Shown: positions 41,279 to 49,612 of the stretch, in pieces
How the letters are laid out: the number at the start of each line of letters is the position of its first letter
Numbering within the stretch: the stretch's first letter is position 1
DNA from: Microbacterium ureisolvens
GTDB taxonomy: Bacteria > Actinomycetota > Actinomycetes > Actinomycetales > Microbacteriaceae
Length of the DNA: 64,000 nucleotides
Assembly: GCF_015278315.1 (NCBI RefSeq)
Contig: NZ_JADIJE010000003.1
Span: forward strand, 124,001 to 188,000
Direction of reading: 5' to 3'
The notes under the pieces: model-generated
Databases searched by the model: none
What the model saw: the letters and a program-made list of their open reading frames with translations, nothing else
Told to the model about the DNA's origin: nothing
Position numbers and translations under genes: made by a program

Positions 41279-43702
41279 ATGGCGATGAAGCCCCCGATCA
41301 CAGATATCGACGAGACGCGCATGCACGTGTCGCGACCCAAGAAGGTCGCGGTGGGCGTGCCCGCGGTGCTGCACGCGCTGCAGATCGCGAACGAGCAGAT
41401 GGGCGTCAAACGCTCCCTGCAGACGCTCATGCGCGTGAACCAGAAGGACGGCTTCGACTGTCCCGGCTGTGCGTGGCCCGAAGAGGACAAGCGCCATATG
41501 GCGGAGTTCTGCGAGAACGGCGCCAAGGCGGTCGCCGAGGAGGCCACCCTTCGCCGGGTCGGTCCGGCGTTCTTCGCCGCGCACTCCGTCGAGGAACTGC
41601 GCACCCACGACGACTGGTGGCTCGGACAGCAGGGGCGGCTGACCCACCCGATGCTGCTCGAGGAGGGCGATTCGCACTACCGCCCCGTCTCGTGGGACGA
41701 CGCGCTGCGGATCGTCGCCGACGGACTGCGGGCCGTCGAGGACCCCGACGAGACCGTGTTCTACACCTCCGGACGCACCTCCAATGAGGCCGCATTCCTG
41801 TACCAGCTGCTGGTGCGGGGCGTCGGCACGAACAACCTGCCGGACTGCTCGAACATGTGCCACGAGTCATCCGGGTCCGCCCTCACCGAGACCATCGGCA
41901 TCGGCAAGGGCACGGTGTCTATCGAGGACATCCACGAGGCCGACCTGCTGATCGTCGCCGGCCAGAACCCGGGCACCAACCATCCCCGCATGCTGTCGGC
42001 CCTCGAGAAGGCCAAGCAGCGCGGCGCCCGGGTGATCGCCGTGAACCCGCTGCCCGAGGCGGGGCTCATGCGGTTCGAGAACCCGCAGACGGTGCGGGGC
42101 GTCGCGTTCGGCGGCACCAAGATCGCCGACCGGTTCGTGCAGGTTCGCGCGGGAGGCGATCAGGCGCTGTTCCAGGCCATCGGCAAGCACCTGCTCGAGG
42201 TGGAGGCCGCCGACGGGGGAGTGCTCGACCACGACTTCATCGCGGAGCACACCAGCGGCTTCGACGCCTATCGTCAGGCGATGACGGATGCCTCGTGGCC
42301 CGAGCTTGTGAAGGCGACCGGGCTGCCCGAGAAGACGCTGCGCAAGATCGGCGAAGAGGTACGCACCTCCACCTCGACGATCGTGTGCTGGGCGATGGGA
42401 CTGACGCAGCACAAGCACTCGGTGCCGACGCTGCGCGACGTGGTCAACGTGCTGCTGCTGCAGGGCAACATCGGACGCCCGGGCGCCGGCGTCTGCCCCG
42501 TCCGCGGGCACTCCAACGTGCAAGGTGACCGCACCGTCGGCATCTACGAGAAGCCCGCCGAGGAGTTCCTCGCGGCTCTCGACCGTGAATTCTCGTTCCG
42601 CGCCCCGCGCGAGCACGGCTTCGACACGGTCGAGGCGATCCGGGCGATGCGCGACGGCCGGGTGCGGTTCTTCATGGGAATGGGCGGCAACTTCGTCTCC
42701 GCGACGCCCGACACCGCCGTCGTCGAGGCCGGCATGGCGCGCATCGATCTGACGGTGCAGGTCTCGACCAAGCTCAACCGGTCGCACGCCGTGACGGGGC
42801 GGCGGGCGCTCATCCTGCCGACCCTCGGCCGCACCGACCGCGACCGCCGCGGAGGCGCGGAGCAGCGGGTCACCGTCGAAGACTCGATGGGAGCCGTGCA
42901 CGCCTCGCGCGGGCGGCTCGCCCCGCCGTCGGAGGAACTGCTCAGCGAAGTCGCGATCGTGGCGCGGCTGTGCGCGCTCGTCTTCGGTGGCGCGGATGCC
43001 GCGGCGACCAGCGAGCGGGCGAGGGGCGGCTCGCCGTCTGACCGCGGGCTTCCCGAGCACGGCGCCACGGAGCCTGAGCGTCCGGATCCTGCCCGGCTGC
43101 GGCATCCGTCCAACGTCCCTCAGGCGGACTGGGCGGCGCTCGAGGCCGACTACGCGCTCATCCGCTCGCACATCGAGCGCACGATCCCCGGGTTCGAGGA
43201 CTTCGAGACGCGCATCCAGAAGGGCCGTACGTTCTTCCTGCCCAACGGGCCCCGCGACGCCCGGCGCTTCGCGACCGTCGACGGCAAGGCCCGGTTCACC
43301 GCGAACCCGCTCGAGTACCCGCACATTCCGCGAGGCCGGCTGCTGCTGCAGACCCTCCGCTCGCACGACCAGTACAACACCACCATCTACGGCAAGGACG
43401 ACCGGTACCGCGGCATCCACGACGGCCGCCGCGTCGTGCTCGTGAACACCAAGGACATCCAGAATCTGGGCTTCGCCGAGGACGAGATCGTCGACCTGGT
43501 GTCGGAGTGGGCGCGCCCGGACGGCTCCCTCGAGGAGCGTCGCGCCGACGAGTTCCGCATCGTCGCCTACAACACGCCGAAGGGCAACGCCGCCGCCTAC
43601 TACCCGGAGACCAACGTGCTCGTGCCGCTCGACTCCGTCGCCGACGTGTCGGGCACGCCCACTTCGAAGGCCGTCATCGTCCGTCTCGAGCGGCGCGCGT
43701 GA
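41279..43702 (+). CDS. FdhF/YdeP-family molybdopterin oxidoreductase (formate dehydrogenase-like)
   Basis: This 807-residue bis-MGD enzyme of the FdhF/YdeP family has an N-terminal FDCPGCAWP motif (Cys61, Cys64) for which a cluster role is possible. Further marks are YTSGRTSNEAAFLYQLL, DCSNMCHESSG, VNVLLLQGNIGRPGAGVCPV, and the C-terminal molybdopterin dinucleotide-binding domain (LRSHDQYNTTIYGKDDRYRG). A 35-residue Ala/Arg/Pro-rich insert near 575-620 separates domains. There is no twin-arginine signal, so it is cytosolic. Formate is the presumed substrate from the family and from FdhD in the same operon. It overlaps moaE by GTGA. Confidence 0.87.
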   Translation: MAMKPPITDIDETRMHVSRPKKVAVGVPAVLHALQIANEQMGVKRSLQTLMRVNQKDGFDCPGCAWPEEDKRHMAEFCENGAKAVAEEATLRRVGPAFFAAHSVEELRTHDDWWLGQQGRLTHPMLLEEGDSHYRPVSWDDALRIVADGLRAVEDPDETVFYTSGRTSNEAAFLYQLLVRGVGTNNLPDCSNMCHESSGSALTETIGIGKGTVSIEDIHEADLLIVAGQNPGTNHPRMLSALEKAKQRGARVIAVNPLPEAGLMRFENPQTVRGVAFGGTKIADRFVQVRAGGDQALFQAIGKHLLEVEAADGGVLDHDFIAEHTSGFDAYRQAMTDASWPELVKATGLPEKTLRKIGEEVRTSTSTIVCWAMGLTQHKHSVPTLRDVVNVLLLQGNIGRPGAGVCPVRGHSNVQGDRTVGIYEKPAEEFLAALDREFSFRAPREHGFDTVEAIRAMRDGRVRFFMGMGGNFVSATPDTAVVEAGMARIDLTVQVSTKLNRSHAVTGRRALILPTLGRTDRDRRGGAEQRVTVEDSMGAVHASRGRLAPPSEELLSEVAIVARLCALVFGGADAAATSERARGGSPSDRGLPEHGATEPERPDPARLRHPSNVPQADWAALEADYALIRSHIERTIPGFEDFETRIQKGRTFFLPNGPRDARRFATVDGKARFTANPLEYPHIPRGRLLLQTLRSHDQYNTTIYGKDDRYRGIHDGRRVVLVNTKDIQNLGFAEDEIVDLVSEWARPDGSLEERRADEFRIVAYNTPKGNAAAYYPETNVLVPLDSVADVSGTPTSKAVIVRLERRA

Positions 43703-44160
43703 GCACGATCGTCCGCGCAGCGCTCGGGAGCGGAGAGGCCGTGCGCCTTGCCGCGATCAGCTCGGCGCCACTCGACCTCGACGCGCACCTCCGGGCGGTC
43801 GACGACCCCTCGGCGGGGGCGGTGACGACGTTCGTGGGTCGCGTGCGCGATCACGATCCGGATGCCGCATCCACCGTCGAGGCTCTGGAGTACTCCGCGC
43901 ATCCCGACGCCGAGAGCGCGCTGCAGCGCATCGCCGAATCCGCGGTGGCCCACAGCGATGCGCTCGTCGCCGTCTCGCACCGGGTCGGATGCCTGAGCGT
44001 CGGCGACGTCGCGGTCGTGATCGCCGTCGCCTCCGCGCATCGCGCAGACGCGTTCGCCGTCTGCCGCACGCTCATCGAGACCATCAAGACCGACCTCCCG
44101 GTGTGGAAGCGGCAGGTCGAGATCGACGGCACCGCCACCTGGCTGGGTCTCGGCGGATGA
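43699..44160 (+). CDS. moaE: Molybdopterin synthase catalytic subunit MoaE
   Basis: This 153-residue MoaE has GAVTTFVGRVRDHDP near 33-47, LEYSAHPDAESALQRIAE, the conserved HRVGCLSVGDVAVVIAVAS and the signature KTDLPVWKRQ near 133-142 with the catalytic lysines. It converts cPMP to molybdopterin with MoaD, which is not encoded in the window. GTG 43699 overlaps the fdhF stop; ATGA overlap leads into moaA. Confidence 0.92.
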   Translation: MSTIVRAALGSGEAVRLAAISSAPLDLDAHLRAVDDPSAGAVTTFVGRVRDHDPDAASTVEALEYSAHPDAESALQRIAESAVAHSDALVAVSHRVGCLSVGDVAVVIAVASAHRADAFAVCRTLIETIKTDLPVWKRQVEIDGTATWLGLGG

Positions 44161-45278
44161 CGGCGATCCCGGTGACGATCGGGCGACGGATGCTGCAGCC
44201 CGCGGTGTCCGCTCCTTCCGGCGTGTTCGCCGCCGCGAGTACCGCTCCGGTGGCTGCGGTCGGCGCTCCGCTGGTGGACACGCATGGGCGGGTGCATCGG
44301 GATCTGCGGATCTCGTTGACGGATCGGTGTTCGCTGCGGTGCACGTACTGCATGCCCGAGCAGGGCAATGAGTGGCTGGCGAAGACGAGCATCCTGACGT
44401 TGGACGAGATCGTGCGGATCGCGCGGGTGGCTGCGGCGGACGAGATCACGACGTTCCGGCTCACCGGTGGCGAACCATTGCTGCGCTCCGACATCGTCGA
44501 GGTGGTGCGCCGGCTGTCGGCGATCACGGGTCCGGACGGCCGGCCGGTGGAGATCGCGATGACCACGAACGGGATCCGGCTGCCGGAGCTGCTGCCCGCG
44601 CTGGTGGAGGCCGGGCTGACCCGGTTGAACATCTCGATCGACACGCTGCGCCGTGATCGGTTCCATGCGCTGACCCGCCGGGACCGGTTGGACGATGTGC
44701 GGGACGGGATCGCGGCGGCCGGAGCATCCGGTCTGCGTCCGTTGAAGCTGAACGCGGTGGCGATGCGGGATGTGAACGATGACGAGCTCGTCGACCTCGT
44801 CGAGTTCGCGATCGCGCATGATGCGCAGATGCGGTTCATCGAGCAGATGCCGTTGGATGCCGGGCATACGTGGGATCGGTCGCGGATGGTGACGCAGGAC
44901 GAGATCCTCACCGCCTTGTCGGCGCGGTGGACGTTGACGCCGGTGCCGGGTCGGGGTGGGGCGCCCGCGGCGCGGTGGACCCTGGACGGCGGTCCGCACA
45001 CCGTGGGCGTGATCGCGTCGGTGACGGCGCCGTTCTGCGGCGACTGCGACCGGTTGCGGCTCACCGCGGACGGGCAGTTGCGCAACTGCCTGTTCTCGAC
45101 CACGGAGTACGACCTGCTGCCGATCCTCCGCGCCGAGACTTCCCCGGTGGTTGAGCCTGTCGAAACCAGGATCGATGGGATGCTGCGGTCCTGCGTGCAC
45201 GGCAAGCTGCCGGGGCATGCGATCAACGACCCGTCGTTCCTGCAGCCCGCGCGCGGGATGAACGCGATCGGCGGCTGA
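44157..45278 (+). CDS. moaA: GTP 3',8-cyclase MoaA
   Basis: This 373-residue radical-SAM enzyme performs the first step of molybdenum-cofactor synthesis. N-terminal cluster: CSLRCTYC with Cys58, Cys62 and Cys65. SAM motif: TGGEPLLR. C-terminal second cluster: [20 protein letters not shown]. The tail ends in NAIGG, matching the essential GG terminus. Near residues 330-337 the sequence PVVEPVETR is encoded by a GGTTGAGCCTGTCGAAACC-type repeat inserted in frame just before the conserved C-terminal segment. ATGA overlap with moaE shows operon coupling. Confidence 0.93.
   Translation: MTAIPVTIGRRMLQPAVSAPSGVFAAASTAPVAAVGAPLVDTHGRVHRDLRISLTDRCSLRCTYCMPEQGNEWLAKTSILTLDEIVRIARVAAADEITTFRLTGGEPLLRSDIVEVVRRLSAITGPDGRPVEIAMTTNGIRLPELLPALVEAGLTRLNISIDTLRRDRFHALTRRDRLDDVRDGIAAAGASGLRPLKLNAVAMRDVNDDELVDLVEFAIAHDAQMRFIEQMPLDAGHTWDRSRMVTQDEILTALSARWTLTPVPGRGGAPAARWTLDGGPHTVGVIASVTAPFCGDCDRLRLTADGQLRNCLFSTTEYDLLPILRAETSPVVEPVETRIDGMLRSCVHGKLPGHAINDPSFLQPARGMNAIGG
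45146..45167. repeat. Actinobacterial interspersed repeat inside moaA
   Basis: GGTTGAGCCTGTCGAAACC at 45149-45167, preceded by GGT, is a short sequence that recurs many times between genes in Microbacteriaceae and relatives (recalled, not checked). Here it lies within the moaA reading frame and adds about eight residues. No second copy is in the window. Confidence 0.55.
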
Positions 45279-45279
45279 C

Positions 45280-46227
45280 ATGGGACGCCTCACCTCCCGC
45301 AGCCCCGTGACGAGGATCGTCTTCGAGGAGTCCGGTCCTGCGAGCCGCCGGCGGCCCGACACGCTCGCGGTGGAGGAGCCGCTCGAGATCCGTGTGTCGG
45401 GCGAGCCGATCACCGTGACGATGCGCACGCCGGGCAACGACATCGAGCTCGCGGCGGGGTTCCTGACCGGTGAGGGCGTCATCCGTTCAGGGCGCGATTT
45501 CCGCTCCGCGATCCACTGCGGCGGGCCGGGCACAGGAGCGTCCCTGGCCGACGGGAACGCGTCGAACACGTACAACGTGCTCGACGTCACCCTGGCTCCC
45601 GAGGTTGCGCCCGCGGTCGTCGACATCGCCCGCAACTTCTACACGACGAGTTCGTGCGGCGTGTGCGGCACCGCGTCCATCGAGGCGATCCAGAAGCAGT
45701 CGCCGCACGACGTCGCAGGCGACGGCGTCACCTTCCCCGCGAGCTGGCTCGCGGGGCTTCCCGACGCGCTGCGGGCGGGTCAGGCGGTGTTCGACAAGAC
45801 CGGGGGTCTGCACGCGGCGGCGCTGTTCGACGCCGTGTCGGGTGAGCTGCTCGTGCTGCGGGAGGATGTCGGCCGGCACAACGCCGTCGACAAGGTGATC
45901 GGCTGGGCGGTGCTCGAGGATCGCCTGCCGCTGACCGGAACCGTGCTGCAGGTGTCGGGCCGCGCGAGCTTCGAGCTCGTCCAGAAGGCGATCATGGCGG
46001 GCATTCCCGCGCTGTCCGCGGTCTCGGCGCCGTCGTCACTGGCCGTCGAACTCGCCGCGGCCTCCGGACTCACCCTCGTCGGGTTCTCACGGGGCACCTC
46101 GCTGAACGTCTACGCGCGGCCGGACCGCGTGCGTGTTGGTTCTTCCAGTGGCACAACGCAATCAAATCCCTGGGGGTGGGGCACCGATGTGCCCCACCCC
46201 CAGGGAGATCCAGCTCGCGCGCGGTGA
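45280..46227 (+). CDS. fdhD: Formate dehydrogenase sulfurtransferase FdhD with altered C-terminus
   Basis: FdhD passes sulphur from a cysteine desulfurase to the molybdenum cofactor of formate dehydrogenase. The 315-residue product has [18 protein letters not shown] near 20, [19 protein letters not shown] near 48, the catalytic CxxC loop [15 protein letters not shown] near 126 and [16 protein letters not shown] near 200. Homology ends at [10 protein letters not shown]; the last 33 residues come from unrelated DNA containing a perfect hairpin, so the native stop was lost in a rearrangement near 46130. Activity is probably kept because the core is complete. Confidence 0.9.
   Translation: MGRLTSRSPVTRIVFEESGPASRRRPDTLAVEEPLEIRVSGEPITVTMRTPGNDIELAAGFLTGEGVIRSGRDFRSAIHCGGPGTGASLADGNASNTYNVLDVTLAPEVAPAVVDIARNFYTTSSCGVCGTASIEAIQKQSPHDVAGDGVTFPASWLAGLPDALRAGQAVFDKTGGLHAAALFDAVSGELLVLREDVGRHNAVDKVIGWAVLEDRLPLTGTVLQVSGRASFELVQKAIMAGIPALSAVSAPSSLAVELAAASGLTLVGFSRGTSLNVYARPDRVRVGSSSGTTQSNPWGWGTDVPHPQGDPARAR
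46167..46206. terminator. Perfect 18-bp hairpin at the end of fdhD
   Basis: TCCCTGGGGGTGGGGCAC (46167-46184) pairs perfectly with 46189-46206 over a 4-base loop (CGAT). There is no T-tract on either side. It probably served as terminator for the minus-strand binding-protein gene whose relic lies at 46247, and now lies inside the extended fdhD frame. Confidence 0.7.
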
Positions 46228-46246
46228 GCGGTACCGCCGCTTCAGA

Positions 46247-46414
46247 TCACTCTCCCGTGAGCACCTTCTTCAGCGTGTCAGCGACGTCGGGGTACCTCTC
46301 GAGCCAGGCAGCGGCGGCCCCGCCTTCCTTACCAGCGCCGAATTTGTTGCCGATCAGGTCGTCCAGGTCGTTGACCTGCGCGTCGTCCAGGTTGAACGCG
46401 GCATCATCGCGGCA
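46247..46414 (-). pseudogene. 3' relic of a glycine-betaine-type binding protein gene
   Basis: About 168 bp match the 3' end of the intact gene at 48366-49295 in roughly nine of ten bases, in the same orientation, encoding DDAQVNDLDDLIGNKF and AAAWLERYPDVADTLKK with a stop (TGA) at 46247-46249. Homology breaks off near 46414. It is the remains of a duplicated copy, probably deleted together with the rearrangement that altered fdhD. Confidence 0.85.
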
Positions 46415-46475
46415 TCCCGAAAGGGCGCGCGCTGGCCGCCACCGCGTTCGGTTACCGAGCTTTCACATTGAAGGG

Positions 46476-47075
46476 TCATTGATGTGTCCACACCGGCTGT
46501 GTGAGGGCTGAAACGTCTATATCGCGACCAAAGAGCGCCAACTCGCGGAACTGAAGCAAGATGGCTCCTGTCGGGGCATGCATATGCATGTCCTCGCGAA
46601 GCCACATTTGCAGCAAAGAGCTGCCATTTGGTTGCGTGAACCAGTGAACCACATCCTCTGAACTCAGCGTCGCCACCTCCAAGCAATGCACGGATTGCAC
46701 CTCATCCGCGATCGCGCGTGGTTTCCATGCAGGCGGTGCAACGAATACGAACGGGGTGATGGTGAAACCCGTAACAGTGACAAAGTCGTCCAATTCGCCG
46801 AGTACCTCGACGCCGCTAACCGGAAGATCCACCTCTTCCTGAGCTTCGCGGATGGCAGCGTCCAACGCGCTCTCGCCTTCCTCAAGCTTGCCGCCCGGCA
46901 GCGCCCATTGCCCGGCGTTGCGCCCACGATTGGCTCTCTCAATGATTACGAACTGCGTGTCGTCCTTGTCCCCGAACAAGATGATTGAAACGGCGGCTCG
47001 TCGCTCTCCCGCGATACGGCGAGGAAGCCTATTTCCAATATGACGCCGCACCTTGGTAAGAACGGGCAGGTTCAT
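46476..47075 (-). CDS. Nudix hydrolase
   Basis: This 199-residue Nudix protein has the complete box at 61-84 (GGKLEEGES... REAQEEVDL), which binds Mg for pyrophosphate cleavage. The following KPRAIADEVQSVHCLEV and VHWFTQPNGSSLLQMWLRED segments resemble CoA-diphosphatase (NudL) or other NUDIX subfamilies; the substrate is not determined. ATG 47075 follows AAAGAGGAA. It is in line with the EamA gene upstream (160 bp gap, no gene). Confidence 0.85.
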   Translation of the reverse strand: MNLPVLTKVRRHIGNRLPRRIAGERRAAVSIILFGDKDDTQFVIIERANRGRNAGQWALPGGKLEEGESALDAAIREAQEEVDLPVSGVEVLGELDDFVTVTGFTITPFVFVAPPAWKPRAIADEVQSVHCLEVATLSSEDVVHWFTQPNGSSLLQMWLREDMHMHAPTGAILLQFRELALFGRDIDVSALTQPVWTHQ

Positions 47076-47235
47076 GCGTTCCTCTTTTCATGTATCGGAC
47101 CTATTCACTAGCGGGGCCTCAACAAGCGAAAGCAGGATGGGCTTCAGGATCACAGCGCGCTCAGAATGCTGAATCAATGACATGTTCTTCTTTTCGGCTG
47201 CGGATCGGTCGCCGGGCAGGCCCGGGAGAGGTCGT

Positions 47236-48207
47236 TCAGGGGCTGGGGGCCGCAGAAGTTTCGCCGCGTGGGATTTCGGGGGATGAAGGCTCGGCGCGGA
47301 TCAGCGCCACACCGATCAGGATCAGTCCTCCGCCGATCACTTGCGCACTGTCGGGTGCCTCATTGAGCAACAGCCAAGCGAAGCCGCTGGCCACGAGGAT
47401 CTCAGTCAGTCCGATAAATGACGCGAGCCTCGAACCGATCAGCGGAACCGCGACGACGCCCAGACCAAATCCGGCTGACGTGGTGATGAATGCAATCCAA
47501 CCGACTGCTACGAGCCAGAGAACCGATATGCCGCCATACTCGACCGTTGTCGGCTCGATGATGAATGGCATCACACCGATACCGCACAATGCTGCTGTTG
47601 CCAGAGCTCCCACGGCGAGTCCACCGGAGGTCAGCGCAAGCGGCGGCACTGCGTGTCCAGCCTTCTCGGCCGCGACGAAGTACGTTGCCAAGCAAGCTGC
47701 CGATGCGATAGCCAGAAGCACGCCCAACAGATCAAACCCGGAACCGGCCACGTTTGCTGCCACCACCAGACCCATTACCGAGATGACAGTTCCTGACAGA
47801 ACAAGCCAGCGGGGCCGGTGTCGCGTTGCGATCCAAGCCCGCGCCACCAGAATCACGGGAGCGAGATTCATGATGAGCAACGCAACGCCGACTGGCAATC
47901 GTTGTATCGCAGACAGATAGAACAACTGAGTGCCCAACACGCCAGCGATGCCGAAAGTCACGATGAGCAGCCAATGGTCCGCAAAGAAGCGGGAGTTCCG
48001 AATGAGTGCTCGAACGAGCCAGGGTGACAGTATGAGGGCAGCGCCCGTCATCCTGATCACCATGACGGCTCCTAGTGACGATCCGCCCTCGAGGATGGGC
48101 TTCACGACTGGAGCTGTGGACGCGCTAAACACGACAGCGGCGAGAGCTACAAAGGTGCCGTACGTCCCTGCGCTCATCTTTGGGCTGATCGTCGCTGTGC
48201 GGTCCAC
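47236..48207 (-). CDS. EamA/DMT-superfamily transporter
   Basis: This 323-residue protein has ten predicted membrane helices in two EamA repeats; the first begins YGTFVALAAVVFSASTAPVV and contains ALLIMNLAPVILVARA, the second begins LLGVLLAIASAACLATYFVAA. Such carriers mostly export amino acids or metabolites. GTG 48207 with CAGGAGGA five bases upstream is the best start; ATG 48177 is possible. Its location between a betaine-type binding protein and the Nudix gene suggests metabolite export linked to the degradation locus. Confidence 0.87.
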   Translation of the reverse strand: MDRTATISPKMSAGTYGTFVALAAVVFSASTAPVVKPILEGGSSLGAVMVIRMTGAALILSPWLVRALIRNSRFFADHWLLIVTFGIAGVLGTQLFYLSAIQRLPVGVALLIMNLAPVILVARAWIATRHRPRWLVLSGTVISVMGLVVAANVAGSGFDLLGVLLAIASAACLATYFVAAEKAGHAVPPLALTSGGLAVGALATAALCGIGVMPFIIEPTTVEYGGISVLWLVAVGWIAFITTSAGFGLGVVAVPLIGSRLASFIGLTEILVASGFAWLLLNEAPDSAQVIGGGLILIGVALIRAEPSSPEIPRGETSAAPSP

Positions 48208-48284
48208 TCAGTCCTCCTGCGGTAGACGTTCTGTGTCATTCACCAACCGCAGCAACTTGCCTGGTCGCATAGGGGTTGCGAAGT

Positions 48285-48337
48285 ACCGTGTCCTCCTGCT
48301 TCGACGCGCTCGGCGGGCCGAAGCAGGAGGATACGGT
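48285..48337 (-). terminator. Strong hairpin after the binding-protein gene
   Basis: TCCTCCTGCTTCG (48291-48303) pairs with CGAAGCAGGAGGA (48319-48331), extendable outward through 48285-48337 with one G-U pair, over a 15-base loop. It lies between the minus-strand binding-protein gene (stop at 48366) and the EamA gene. Confidence 0.75.
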
Positions 48338-48365
48338 CTGCAGTCGAGATCGTTGACCTGCGAGG

Positions 48366-49295
48366 TCAGTCTCCGGTGAGTGCCTTCTTCAGCGTGTCCG
48401 CGACGTCGGGGTACTTCTCGAGCCAGGCAGCGGCGGCCTCGTCTTCCTTGCCAGGGCCGAATTTGTTGCCGATCAGGTCGTCCAGGTCGTTGACCTGCGC
48501 GTCGTCCAGTTTGAATGCGGCAATCATGGCGGCAACGTCGGGGTAGTCATCCGCGAACCCTCCGCGAGCGAGGATGTGCTCGGCCTCCGGCTTGCCAAGT
48601 GTGTTCTTGGGGTCTGCGAGGGGCTTGAGGCCGTACGCGGTATTGGCCCAGAACGGTGACCACGACGTGACCACCACAGGCTCCTGGTTCTCCACCGCGT
48701 CCTTGAGAGTCGTCAACATTCCGACACTGGATGATGTTGCGAGCTCGATAGCGCCGCTCAACCCGTACTCGGGAATCACCTTTTCTTCGATGTTCTTCAT
48801 GTAGCCGGTGCCCGGTTCGATTCCGACAATCCTGCCGCCGACGTCGGAAGCGTGGGCTGCCAGATCTTCGATCGAGTTGACATCAGTCACGTAGTCCGGC
48901 ACAGCCAGGAACAGAGCGTTGTTGTCGTACCACGAGGCGAGGTCTTCGAGATCGTCCTTGTGCTTGTCCCAGTAGTCCTTCTGGAGATTCTCCGGGCTGG
49001 CGGAGAAGAAGTCGATGTCGCCGTTGGCTGCGGCGAGGTACACGATTCCGATCTCGCTGAACTCCTGGATGTCGGCCTCGTAGCCGGCTGATTCGAGCAC
49101 GTTCTTGAAGATGTAGCCCGCGCCTGTGTAGTCGTTCCAGCCGGGGATCACGGCGATCTTGAACGGTTCCCCGTCGGCGCCCGCGCCCCCGGCCTCCGCC
49201 GAAGTGCTCCCGCAAGCGGCAAGGCCTGAGGTCATGAGAGCGGCCGCGACCAGGGCGGCGTATCGGTAGGCAGTTGTCTTCTTCGACGTATTCAT
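48366..49295 (-). CDS. Glycine-betaine/quaternary-amine-type substrate-binding lipoprotein (OpuAC)
   Basis: This 309-residue lipoprotein has a basic N-terminus, hydrophobic segment and lipobox LAACGS (Cys near residue 27). The OpuAC/ProX-like domain starts KIAVIPGWND and contains FFSASPENLQKDYW, VGIEPGTGYMKN, SWSPFWAN and a C-terminal DDAQVNDLDDLIGNKF helix. The aromatic-rich SWSPFW and PGWND segments fit a cation-pi cage for a trimethylammonium group. No permease or ATPase is in the window. ATG 49295 has CAGGAGGAC upstream. A relic copy lies at 46247. Confidence 0.87.
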   Translation of the reverse strand: MNTSKKTTAYRYAALVAAALMTSGLAACGSTSAEAGGAGADGEPFKIAVIPGWNDYTGAGYIFKNVLESAGYEADIQEFSEIGIVYLAAANGDIDFFSASPENLQKDYWDKHKDDLEDLASWYDNNALFLAVPDYVTDVNSIEDLAAHASDVGGRIVGIEPGTGYMKNIEEKVIPEYGLSGAIELATSSSVGMLTTLKDAVENQEPVVVTSWSPFWANTAYGLKPLADPKNTLGKPEAEHILARGGFADDYPDVAAMIAAFKLDDAQVNDLDDLIGNKFGPGKEDEAAAAWLEKYPDVADTLKKALTGD

Positions 49296-49429
49296 CTGTC
49301 CTCCTGAGTTGGATGGTGGGCACAAACGGCGCGCCGAAACTAGGTGAGTTCCGTCCAGATCGGTTCCTCGGTCACAGCGTGCGATCGGGTGGTGTTCAGC
49401 AGGCCGCCTGCGATGTGGGGCCGAGCATA

Positions 49430-49446
49430 TGCACAATCGATATTTT
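49430..49446 (+). promoter_or_regulatory. 17-bp motif TGCACAATCGATATTTT in a divergent promoter
   Basis: The motif lies in the 317-bp gap 49296-49612 between the binding-protein gene and the acyl-CoA synthetase gene. An identical 17-mer occurs at 63475-63491 before another binding-protein gene. Both copies point toward a start codon 166-170 bp downstream. It is AT-rich in a GC-rich context, suggesting an operator or promoter element. The rest of the gap holds no gene. Confidence 0.65.
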
Positions 49447-49612
49447 TTGGCAAGCAGCAGTTTTGAATCTCGCCGCCGCCCGAGCGAGTTCCCGTTCGGT
49501 CCCGATGCGAACGGCAATCTGTCTCGAATCTTCTGCTTGACAAGACCGTCGCTGCGTTGGATGCTAGTCCCACCTAGCGAGATCGTCCCGCTATACGAGA
49601 CAGGATCCGAAC

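Noticed and set aside
41867..43420. 517-residue minus-strand frame inside fdhF
   Set aside because: Antisense shadow of a conserved molybdoenzyme gene; composition is Arg/Asp/Val-biased and lacks motifs.
43851..45635. 594-residue minus-strand frame across moaE-moaA-fdhD
   Set aside because: Crosses three convincing plus-strand genes and has no domain features.
46476..48207. Nudix and EamA genes as part of a defence system
   Set aside because: No nuclease, toxin or sensor partner; both are ordinary metabolic families.
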